DNA of 64,000 bases from assembly GCF_001886855.1 (NCBI RefSeq), contig NZ_CP013197.1, positions 1,054,001-1,118,000 of the forward strand, in the 5' to 3' direction. Origin of the DNA: Spiroplasma citri. GTDB taxonomy: Bacteria > Bacillota_I > Bacilli_A > Mycoplasmatales > Mycoplasmataceae. Shown piece by piece: positions 52,401-64,000 of this stretch (positions within the stretch are counted from its first letter, which is position 1; every line of letters begins with the position of its first letter). Below the pieces are notes generated by a model that saw nothing but the letters and a program-made list of their open reading frames with translations, did not search any database and was not told the DNA's origin. Made by a program: the position numbers and the translations under genes.

Positions 52401-55400
52401 GTTAAATATAAAAACTAAAAGCTATTTTTTATCTTTTAGAGTAGAAAGTTTTGAAATTATACAAAAAGCAATTAGAAAAAGAGCAAATGCAAATATTAAA
52501 AAATAGGAGGAAAAAAATAAAATGGCATTAAAAAATGTAAAATATGTTCTTATCAATGAAGAAAACGAACCAATTATTAATGAAGATGGTAGTTTAGATA
52601 TTAAAACTGCTGAAATTATTTTAGAAAATAATGCTGAAGTTGAAGAATTTAATGCAAGTAATTTATAAAATAGTAATCAACAAATCAATGAATTACAAAC
52701 AAAAAATAATGAATTAACTTCACAAGTTGAAGAACAAACACTGCAATTAAAACAAATTTAAGTAATTGACTTTATTAATTCTTTAACTGATAATGAAGAA
52801 TTTAAAAATGTTTTATTAAAATCTTATGATATTAATGATGATATTGAAATCATCAAAACACAATTGCAAAGTGTTTATGATGAATTAATTAAGGTACAAA
52901 CAGTTAAGCTGGTGGAGTATCAAAAACAGAAGAAAAACAAAACAATATTTTAGATACAGACAGTGTATTTAATAAATAGAAAGAAGGTATAAAATTATGG
53001 CACAAAATCCACAAAGAATTTTTGGAGATATTGTTAATCAAGCAACAGTTAATGATAAAGAAACATTTGAACAATGATATTTACAAACTTATCAACAAAA
53101 GTTAAGTTGAGAAGCATTATTTGCTTGAAAAGATGCAAACAAATTTGGCTATCAATATAAAATAAAGAAAAATATTAAATATAAACAAGGTTTAGGAAAA
53201 GATGGTCAAGCATTTAATACAGATGATAATTTATTAAAATATTCAACCGTAGAGTTTGAGGATGCAACCGTTGTATTAGATACAATTTTAACTTTTGCTC
53301 GTAAATTAGACCCCATAGAAAGTGATTTTAACCCTAATCTTTGGGCTGCTGATATTGAACAAGCAATGGATACTGAAGTTGCTTATAAACACAATAAAAT
53401 TTTAGAAATTACTAATAATGGAGACGTTACAACTATTCAAGGAACAAAAGCCTATGATACAACAGCTTTACAAATTCACGATGAAATTATGGATAAAATT
53501 TATGAAAATGGATTTACCCCATCAGAAACAGTTGTTTTAGGTTTTGCTGATTTTATTCGTGGAATTCGTAATAAATTACAATTACAACTTGGAACAAATG
53601 ACCAAATTAATAGTGTAATTGAAACAAGTGGAGCAATGAAAACTGTTGAAGGAACAACATACTATATGGTTCCTAAAAAATTACCAATTATTAATGAAGA
53701 TGGTTCAGAAAGAACAATTACTTTATTACCAAATGGTATTAATGCAATTGCCTTTAAATTTAGCAAAAAATATGACCCATTAATTTGACGAAAAAAAGAC
53801 CATATCCCATTAAGGGTTGATGCAGCAGCCTTAGGTACTGGAATGGGTAATACTTTAATAATGGAAAGAGTTTTATATTTAGGTGGAGCAGTAGTTGAAG
53901 CAAAAGGAATTATTAAACACTCTTATTTAATACCTTTATCAACAGTTATTACAGTACCTAATTTAGGTAAAATTACAATGTCTGGTGATACCCCACCAAC
54001 AACAGCAGAATTAGAAACTGCTATTAAAGTAAAAAATACTAATTATCAAACTGGGGATGCAACATTTTCTAATATCACATCTACTGGCACATTAGCAACT
54101 GGAAATCAAAATAAATATAGTGGAACAGTTTCTTTAATTTATTCAAAGTAAGTAGCGCCATAGATATCCACGATAAAATTAAAAATGTTGATAATTTAAC
54201 AGATGATAAAATAATTAAAGGAATTATCGTACCACAAAAAGTAGCAAGTGAAGATTTAAGACCACTTTTAAATGATAAAGTTTTAAAAGCAGTTAAAGCG
54301 GTTGATACAAGTTTAACAACAGATGATTATGATTGATGACCGTTATATTATCAAGGTTCACCCGAAACTTATGATATTACTACAACAGATATTTATGTTG
54401 ATATTTATATTGCTGGTAAAAATAAAGCAACTGGAGTATCACAAATTCAATATTATAAAGTGCAAAAAGTAAATAAAATTAGTATTAATCAATTTAATAA
54501 AGATAATATTGGAACTTTAAAAACACCTTGATATAGTGATATTCCTAATAAAGCAATTCAAAAAATTAATCCAAATTTAAAAACATCTGTAGTATACCAC
54601 ACACATTTTAAAGATTACAAGAAAATAACAAAAATAATAAAAATATTTATTTATAATAAAAAAATATCATAAAATAAATAAATAAAAAATTAAACAAACT
54701 AAAAATTAGTTTAAATACAAAAATTTAATAATTATCATGCCAATTATTTAATTAAACTATTCAAAAAATTAAATGGTGTCTGAAAATTTAAAGACTTATG
54801 TACTCTTTCAAAATTATAAAAATAATAATAATCATTTAATTTATTCTGTAAACTAACTGCATTTAATATTTTTTCTTCAAATACAAATAATTTAGTATAA
54901 TTTTGATGAAATCTTTCAATCTTACCGTTTGACTGCGGAGAACGAACCGGTGTTGTCTGATGAAAAATATTTTTATCTGTTAAAAATTGAGTAAAATTAG
55001 TTTCTTTAACAGTATTTTTTTTTGATTATTCCGATAATTATTAATAAATTCAGAACCGTTATCAGTTCTAATCCGTGTTATTTTAACACCAAATATATTT
55101 TTAAAATCACTAATTACTTTTTTAACAGCAGCAATAGCATTATCAATACTTAATTTATCATAAACATATCCTAATGCTAATCTTGTTTTTTCATCAATAA
55201 AATCATAAACATAATACTTTTTATCAACTGGAAATTTACTTGGTACAAAATATTTAGCGCCCATCTGTAATAAACCTATTTCTTTAACTCCATATCTTGG
55301 GTGTTGTTTTTTAATTTCTTTAATTTTGTTTTTTATTTTTAATCATCTTTCATCTTTTTTAAGTCAACGAAAAAATGTTTTCAAATTTTTTGGTGCTTTA

Positions 55401-58400
55401 TTTTTTAATTCTTCTCCATGAATTCCTTTTTTTAAATTATAAAACAAAGATAAAACAGCAACAGCATGTTTATTACAATATTCAAAATATAAATCACAAA
55501 TAATTTTGCGAATACTATCACTATATTGATAATTAATATTATGTGGTAAAGTTGATTTTAATAATAATTCATCAAAATCATTATTTTTATACGCAATTAA
55601 AATTTTATTCGCTCAATAATAAAAAGTTGAAAATTTATTTTTAAAATATTTTTTAATTAAATCTTTCAATAAACATTTACCACTATTAACATAATAATCA
55701 TTACATAAATTAATATATGAAAATATTTTTTGTTTTATTCTTTTATAATATTTATTTTTATAATTTTTACTTAAAAAATTCTTTAATTTTGCTTGTAAAT
55801 CAAACAAATTAAAATTATTAATAATATATTTCATTAATTTACACCTACCATCAAAAATATATAAAATTAATATTTAATACGAATAATTGATATAAGATAA
55901 AGTCAATTATATATAAAAAAATAAAAAGGAGCAATATATATCAAAAAATGACTTAGCATAATAGGAGCAATCAGATTAACCGCAACAAGCACAACAACAT
56001 TAATCAGTTGTAAAAAATCTGAAAAAACAAATAATAATGAAAATGATAAAAACACACCAACAAAAAAATTACAACAACCACCAGAAGGTAGTAATTAAAA
56101 ATTAATTGAAAATAATAATAGAGAAAATGAGTTTTCAGTACCAAATAATAAATGATATTTTTATATTCGGATTCTTGTTTAACACCAGGAATAGTATTGA
56201 CAATTCAAATCACCGCATTTTTAATGTGAGTTTCTAAATCTCATCAACCTTTAGGAGTTATATATTGCACTTGAAATCATTGTTTATCGGGGAATAAACC
56301 ACCATTATTAATTTCTTGTCAGTTATAAATCCCAAAATTAAAATCATAATATCGGTACATATCATTCTCTTTTTGTGCTTGCAATTCAAAAACATTATAA
56401 CCGATTTTTTGTTCTTCAATTTTTTTATATTGCAAACCATATTTATTTTGTAAATCACCACCAAAAACATAACCCGAATTTGAGTTAATATTATAATTAT
56501 TAGCAACCGAAAAATCATAATTAAAAACACTACCATAATTATTAATCGTATAAAACCGATTTTTAAATGCTGAATATAATTTAATATCTAATTGCTTATA
56601 TTTATCAGAAAAATAAAAATATCGTGGGTAAATTTTAAAACCATTATTTACTAACAAACCATATTTTTTATTATAACCTTGAACATAAGTATTATTTTCT
56701 AAATCAAAAATCGTACGTAAATAATTAGTATAAAATTTCTGTGAAATCTTAAACATACTATTTAATAATTTATCAAATTGCAATTTATCGTTAATATTCT
56801 CACTCAACAAAATATTATTAAAATTTTGTAATTTCAACGCAAAAAAGTTAACTAAAACAGTATCATATTGTAAATTATCAATATATCCATTTTCAATAAA
56901 CGAACTACGATTTTGAAACACTGGCATCAAAGCACTTGCAAAAAACGACTGTAAAAACTTAGATAAATCAAACTGACCGCTAAACTGTTGATAATACTTT
57001 AAATCTTTACTATTTAATGATGAATAAACTGAACCCTTAAAATTAAAAACTTCACCAGTTCCCGTTCGCATAAAATTAAAATTAAAACTTAAATCATCAT
57101 TATTAATATTATTTAACTCTAAACTACCAGAAATAATTAAATTTGCTTCATCAACAGTTAAAATCATCCGATAAATTGCTTTTTTAATATTTTTAACATC
57201 CAATTCATCAACCGTCTCAAAATCAAAAATTATCCGCTTTGTACCAACCTTATTCGGATTTTCATAATCCCCACTACCACCTTGCTGAACCCTAGTATTT
57301 TCTAGCAAAACAGAATATAAAGATAAATCAATAAATTCTTTTACGCGAGTTTGTTAATAACCATTTCAATCAGTAATTTCACCGGTGTTTTTATCAATTT
57401 CTGGTAATTGTGGTTCACCATCACCAGCTCAACGATAAACAGGAAAATTAATTCCATATTTTAAATGTTGTCAGTATGTATTGTGATTTTTTATAAAATT
57501 ACTATCAAAATAAACTTTTTTTACTAACTAATAAACATTATTTAATGTTTATCTATTTACACCTTAATAAGTTTTCTTATTTTAAATTTTGCAAGATTGC
57601 TTCAATATTATTAGCATTATCTAATGAACGGTCAAAAATAAATTCTAAGTCCGGGCAACGATAAATTTCTAGTTTATGTGCTAATTTGCTACGAATTTTA
57701 TTTTTATAATTTTGAACAATATTATGAAGTTCTGCTTCTGGTTTATTTAATAATGATGAATAATAAACTTTTGCATGACTTAAATCATTTGATAATTTAA
57801 CAGCATGAATTGATAAGGTATTTAAAATTTCATCACGAATCTCTCGTTGCATAATAATTGTTAAATCACGAGCAATCAAAGATTGCATTCTTTCAACTTT
57901 AATTTTATTTGCCATTATCTCACCTTTTTCTAACTTACTAATATTATAACAAAGCATTGGATAAAAACGAATAATTTTATTAATAAACAAAATTATTTTT
58001 AAAAAAGAAATGAAAAAAGGTTAGATGTAATTAAAAAAACAATTTTTATGATAGTATGTAAAATATACCAAGGAGGTACTATGAAACGCTGAAATTATCG
58101 GATTTGATACAAAGATTATCTCTGATATTATAAAGTAATAATTGCCAGTTTAGCTTTTGGCTTTTTAACTTATGGATTTTACATGGATATTTTTAAAGAA
58201 TTTTGATATGTAAAAGGAACAAAATTTACTAGTTTGCAAAATTATGATATCTTATTGAGTTTTTATTCTGTTCAAGTTAATATTATAACTATTACTTGGT
58301 TAATATTAGCAATTTTTAATCATCATCGTGAACAAAAAAGTTGGTTTTTTTCAACTAATGCTAAATTAAGTATTTTAAACTGAAATTTATTAATGTTTTT

Positions 58401-61400
58401 TATTTTTTGAATTGGAATTATTATTGGTTATAAAAATGGACAAGTAACAATTGCTGAATATAGTAAAGCACAAATTAGTTGTACTGTTGTTACTCATTTT
58501 ATTATGCCAATTCTCTTTTTTGGTTATACTTTCTTGTCATTTGGTAATCATCGCCTTAGCTGAAAAAAAGAATTTTTGCAAAAAGATTGATGAATTAGTT
58601 TAAGTTATCCATTTTTTTATCTAATCTATGTTATTGTGCGAGCTGCTGCTTGAAACCGAGATGGAAATATTACTTGAGCATATCCTTATCCATTTTTAGA
58701 CATTGATCATCCAATTATTTCAGGCTTGTCAAGAGCACAAGCAACATGTTTTATTGCTTTTATCTTTATTGTTGTTTTTACTATTTTTCATATTAGTTTA
58801 CATAGCCTCAATAATGGCATGTCCCGTGTTTTTAATAAAAATCAAACTAAAAACAAAAAGAAATAAAATAGTGATAAATAAAGTTATTTATCACTATTTT
58901 CGTTTTGCGGTTGTAATAAAATTTATTATTGCTGTTACATATTCAGTTGGATTATGATATATTCCACGAACATGATCACAATCAAAAACAATACGGCGAC
59001 TAATTTTTTGTTTTTCATACTTACGTTTATTTTGATAAGCCACCCGCCCCATTATATATGGTGTTGCATGATCTTTTTTATTTAAAATATATAATACTGG
59101 TAATTTTGCTAATATTTCCAAGTTTTCACCAGGATTAATTTGTTCTGGATCATAACCACGTGTTTCAATTGCGTAACGACGAATTGCATAATAATGTTCA
59201 TAATAATTAACTTTTGTTTTTAAAATATAATAACGATATAAAACATTTAAATTACTAATTGTTGAATCTAAGACAGCACTATTAATTAATTTATTTTTAT
59301 TAAATGCAAATTTTAAATATTCCATAATGATAAAGGTTCCCATTGACCAACCATGGAAATTAAGTTCCTTTAATTTTGGGTCAATTTTAGTTTGTAAAAA
59401 ATCAACTGCTGCTGCTAAATCATATTTTTCATAATAGCCCATTGTCGTCATTTTAGTAGTTGATTCACCATGATTTCGTTGGTCAAAAACAAGAATATTA
59501 TAACCTAATCGAAGATAAATTAAACCAAAAAAGATTGCCCGAAATTTATGTGAATTTAACCCATGAACAACAACAACTCATTTTTTATTGTTGTCGTTTT
59601 TTACCCATGACCGAATTGAAACGCCCTTTAACATTACATCTTCATAACCAGGAATGTCGTGCTCTTGAATATCCCATTTTTGGGCTAATTCATCGGAAGT
59701 TAAGGCCATTGTATCAAGATGCAAACGTTTGGTTAAATCTAGAATATACTTTTTACAATATGCTTCTAAATCATTATCAGTTTTTTTTCACCAATTATAA
59801 TGAGTTAATAAAAACCGTTTGTCATGAAAAGCATAAAAGATTTTAATATAAAGAGCATTATTATGCATATATTCTCGCAAATGTTCATCAGGAACAATCC
59901 GATAACTATGGTCAGTAACTAAATCTTGCTCAAAACTTTCCTCATCTTTATGTTTTTTGACCATATTATTGTAAATCCTCCTTCGTAAAACCATATGGTA
60001 GTAAATCTTTAATTGTTAAAACATATGATTCACCTTTTTGATTATAAATTTCAATTGGAATGCGATGATCAACTAATTCTCATAAAAATTGCCGACATAT
60101 TCCACAAGGAGAACCTGCCTGTTTACTATCCGTGTATAAGTAAAATTTCACAATATCTGTTTTACGATAACCTATAATGCATAAACCTGGGCCAAAGCTG
60201 TCCGTTCTGTACAAATTGTAGCAGCATATGCTGCATTTTCAACATTAACACCGATAACTTCTACTCCATCTTTTAATAAACAAATTGCACTAACGCGAAA
60301 ATTCGAATATAGTGCATAAGCTATTTTGCTTAATAATTTTAGCTTTTTAAAATAAGTTGGCATTTCAGTAACTCCCCTTTTTTAACTAATGTGTAAATAT
60401 AATTTAATAACATCGACCAACGGTGGTAACATTATTAATAATCCAATTGCAATTGCCAAAATAGAATTAATTAATGTTGCTGCGGCACAGATATCTTTAA
60501 TTTTTTTTGCTTTAATATTATATTCAAATGATAATAAATCAACAAAATTTTCAACCATTGTATTAATTAACTCAAAACCAATTACAATTCCAATGGTTAA
60601 TAATAAAATTGCTCATTGAACATAACCAAACTGGTTAGGAACCATTTTTTGTAACCAAATTCCTAACCCAATAACAACCAACGACACAATAAAATGAATA
60701 ATTAAACTTGATTCTTCTTTAATTGCTGTATAAATTCCACGAAAAGCATTTGAAAATTTATTCCGTAATTTAAAAAATATTTTTTTCTTGACTGGTGATT
60801 CTTTTGCCATTATGTATCCCTTTCTTCTTTCTGTTTTTATTTTATTGGAATTCGGTTAATTTGTAAATCATTTAATACTTTTCGTTGTAAATTAAACATT
60901 TTCTCTTCATCAGCTGGAGTTTGATGATCATAACCTAAAATATGTAACATCCCATGGGTAAATAAAAAAGCAAATTCACGCCGAGGAGAATGATTATATT
61001 CAGCAGCTTGAGCAAGTGCTTTTTCATAACAAATAAAAATATCACCTAGACTGCGTAAACCAGTTAGCTCAAATAAATCAATCTTATTTTCTTCTTCTAA
61101 AGCAAAGGTAATAACATCAGCTACATAATCTTTGTGACGATATTTTTGATTAAGTTCTAGTTGTTCTTGTGCATCAACAATAATTAATGATAATTCTAAT
61201 GGTTCAGTTATTGCTAACAAAGTTTTAATTTTTTGAAAAATTGCATTAAAATCATCTTGATATGGTTTAATATAAAAATCTGTTTCATTGTAAATCACAA
61301 AATCGTCTTTCATTACCTCACCAGACCCTTCTCTTTTTTTATTATAACAAATTAAATTATTATCTTCAGTAAATAATCTAATGTTGTTTGAGAGCCAAAT

Positions 61401-64000
61401 TCCATTTTAGCTGATAAATATCAAACACTAATAATAAATTCTGGCTGATTTAAAATAAGATAATAATCATTCTCTCTTTTAACTTGCGTTATAATTATTT
61501 ACCATTTTTTCTCCACAAAATATTTTATTTTTACTTGTTGTCCTGGTTTAATAACTCCGGGTGTCTGATGAGAAACAAAAATATAGATTAACTCATCATC
61601 ATTAGTTTTAAGAATCGTCAAATAACCATCATAATTTATATATGTATTATCTTTTTTTATCTTAACATAGAATAAATTAATGTTAAGTATTTAACAAAGA
61701 TAAATAAAAAATGTATTTATTTTTAAATACACTCTTTTCCTTTTAACGTTCTAAATCATGAATTGGATTATTATTAGTTAAAAATTCAATTTCAAAAATA
61801 ATATTTTTGGCAGTTAATTTGCTTTTTTTCTCATCGTTTACCCGAAAAGCATAGTTTTGATAAACAAATTCTTTAATTTTATTTTCTGGTTTTGTTAAAT
61901 TATATCCTGTTTCCTTGACAAATCATTGGTATAACGTTTTGCCAGTGCTTTCTGGTGGTGCTGCTAAATGCAGATATTTTTGAAATACTTTTTTAATCGA
62001 AGTACTACCATGAATTCAAAGCATATGGTGACCAATTTCTTTTACTTGACCAGTTTCATCATCTTCAAAATAAATTTCACCAACTAATTCTTCTAAAATA
62101 TCTTCCATTGTAACAATTCGAAGAAAATTATTACTGTCTTCATTGGTGCTAACAACTGCTATATGGACTTGCTCTTGTTGAAATAATTCTAAGGCATCAT
62201 CTAATTTTAAATAGCGGGAGAAAAAAATTGCTTCAGAAACTAAACTTTTGATATCAACTTCTTGATGATCAATAACGGCAATAAAAAAATCTTTAATGTT
62301 TAAAATTCCAATTACTTTTTCAGTTTCCGGAGCTAAGACTGGAATGCGAGTAAAACGTTCTTGTTTATAAAACCGCTGTAATTCTCGCAATGATATATTG
62401 CTATAAATTGTTTTAACTTTTTCTTTTGCTGTCATAATTGAACAAATCGTTTTTTCATCAAAAGTGATTGCTGATTCAATTAGTTCTTTTTCATTTTTTC
62501 TAAAACATCTTCGGATTCAATTGTTGAAATTAATTCTAATAATTCATTTTCTGTGGTTAAAACACCATTTTTTTGTTTATGAAGGGTTAGTAATCAAGTA
62601 AAAGTATAAAACAAAATTTTTCAAATTCATAAGATATAGGCTGAAAAAAATGAAAACTTTTCCGGAAAAGCTTTAGCAATTGTTTTTGGTAATAATTCAC
62701 CAAAAATTAAAACAGTTAAACCAATAACTCCTGTCGCTACTCATGTTGCTGTTTCGGCATTAACAATTAAAGATGCAAAAAATAAAGTTCCAATTGTTGC
62801 TAAGGCCGTATTAATTAAAGTATTCGCAATTAAAATAGTTGCTAAAGTACGGTCATAATCTTTTACCAATTTATAAACTTGTTTCGTACGACGAATTGTT
62901 TTATTTGTTGCTCTTTTTTTCCGTTTGCTAACATTCTTTTTTGCCATTTGTTTTAAACGAATAAAATTAATTGAGGTAATAGCTGTTTCTGAAGCTGAAA
63001 AAAACTTGAAAAAATTAATAAAATAATCATTATTGGAAGTAACACAGCCAACGCGGTGGTCATATCCATCATCATTTACTCTCCTTTAAAAATTGTATTA
63101 TTTTCTATAATTATATACTTTTCTCCCTTAATTATCTACTAAATAATAACATAAAAATATTTAGATTTAACTTTAAAAATATAAAAAATAATGTATAGTT
63201 ATAAATAGACAATTATATAAAATAATTCTTGGGGAGGAATAGAAATGAAAAAACTGCTAAGTACAATGGCAGCAATGATACTCACAGCAACAATAACAAC
63301 AACCACGATAGCTTGTTCAGACAAAAATATGACTTATTATATCCAATTTATGAATGGTATAAACAATAAAGAAAGCTTTATTTTTATGGTTTCAGCAAAA
63401 AATTGCATTCATTGTCAGAACACAACGGATACAACAATTCCAGATTTATATAATAAAAATGGCTATGGTAATGATAAATATGATAAGTATTTAGCAGGTG
63501 GTTTTGGTGCACAATATGCTTTGAATACATATCCTATTAGTTCTGATGAACAAGAAAAAATTAAAAACACGCGTTTAATTGTTACTGACAACATTAAAGA
63601 TTATAATGGTATTTGAAAAGAAAAATGAGCAAAAAATATTGCTGATTGAATTGTAACACAAGAACGAAATGCTCATAAAATTAATGGGGAGATTGATAAA
63701 ACAATTACTGCTGATTCATTAGGTTTAACTGGAACACCAACTTATGTTTATATTAAAAATGCAAATTATGTTGGGTTTGAAACTGGTGAAGTTGGAAACT
63801 TAGAAACAGGGGCCAATTTTGACTTATGAATGAATCGTTTTATTAAACATATGGTTTTAGAAGATTGAGATACTGATCATAATAAATCAGAATAAAAAAA
63901 ATAATCAGACAACTTGCTGGGTATTTTTTTAATTAATCATTGTTAAAATTGCATTAAAAATAATAAATAAATGATTGTAAATAATTCGGTGGGTATACAT

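Overview
The window comes from a Spiroplasma chromosome, most likely of the Citri clade. The base composition is very AT-rich. In-frame TGA codons fall at conserved tryptophan positions in almost every housekeeping gene, so all coordinates here assume the mycoplasma/spiroplasma code (TGA = Trp, only TAA and TAG stop). Many stretches match the gene style of SpV1-type plectroviruses, the filamentous single-stranded DNA phages of spiroplasmas. Species-level placement is inference.

Layout. 1-5800 holds most of a plectrovirus gene block (adsorption-type protein ORF1, a convergent lipoprotein gene, an IS30 transposase, coat-protein cassette A). 5828-12344 is a minus-strand operon running tsaE, tsaB, rimI, yebC-like, a membrane protein, a DUF2779 nuclease, fmt and an ECF S component; a ferredoxin/thioredoxin-reductase-like gene diverges from it at 12458. 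13465-17578 carries a flippase-like protein, an RluC/RluD pseudouridine synthase and a membrane protein. 17947-34250 is a graveyard of mobile DNA around a few intact genes (a PTS EIIC, ldh, deaD). It contains a broken surface protein, coat cassettes B, C and D, two broken adenine methyltransferases, a frameshifted Csn2-like gene, two IS3 copies, an ISLre2/UPF0236 fragment and an IS481-like fragment. 34301-38658 has a pair of secreted proteins, a decayed lipoprotein and a truncated dehydrogenase. 38912-41073 is rpsO, ribF, truB. An ISNCY element follows. 43142-49785 is coaX, coaBC, two proteins of unknown function, fhs and folD. 49949-54594 holds a perfect-TIR mini-element, a GC-richer non-coding block and a decaying tailed-phage remnant whose capsid gene is still open. 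54744-57527 is a second plectrovirus fragment in which an IS481-like transposase sits where the first copy has an IS30 gene. 57577-63895 is ordinary chromosome: rbfA, a Pr6Pr-type membrane protein, an alpha/beta hydrolase, cdd, dgkA, ybeY, a CNNM-type protein and a thioredoxin-fold lipoprotein.

How it fits together. Housekeeping islands cover tRNA modification (tsaE/tsaB/truB), initiator formylation with one-carbon metabolism (fhs, folD, fmt), CoA synthesis (coaX, coaBC), flavin synthesis (ribF) and fermentation (ldh). They are separated by plectrovirus debris. The coat cassette (coat protein, 49-residue membrane protein, 36-37 residue protein) occurs four times and has been taken out of action by different small mutations in different copies. 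Several chromosomal genes end exactly where viral DNA begins, so viral recombination looks like a main driver of gene loss here. The most unusual points are a 195-bp identical inverted segment shared by the viral ORF1 and its convergent lipoprotein, the exchange of whole transposases between two viral copies, an orphan Csn2-like relic beside a virus-methyltransferase fusion, and a pair of oppositely charged secreted proteins sharing a C-terminal membrane segment.

Limits. Every family assignment is by eye from motifs. Several frameshifts lie in A/T homopolymers and could be sequencing errors.
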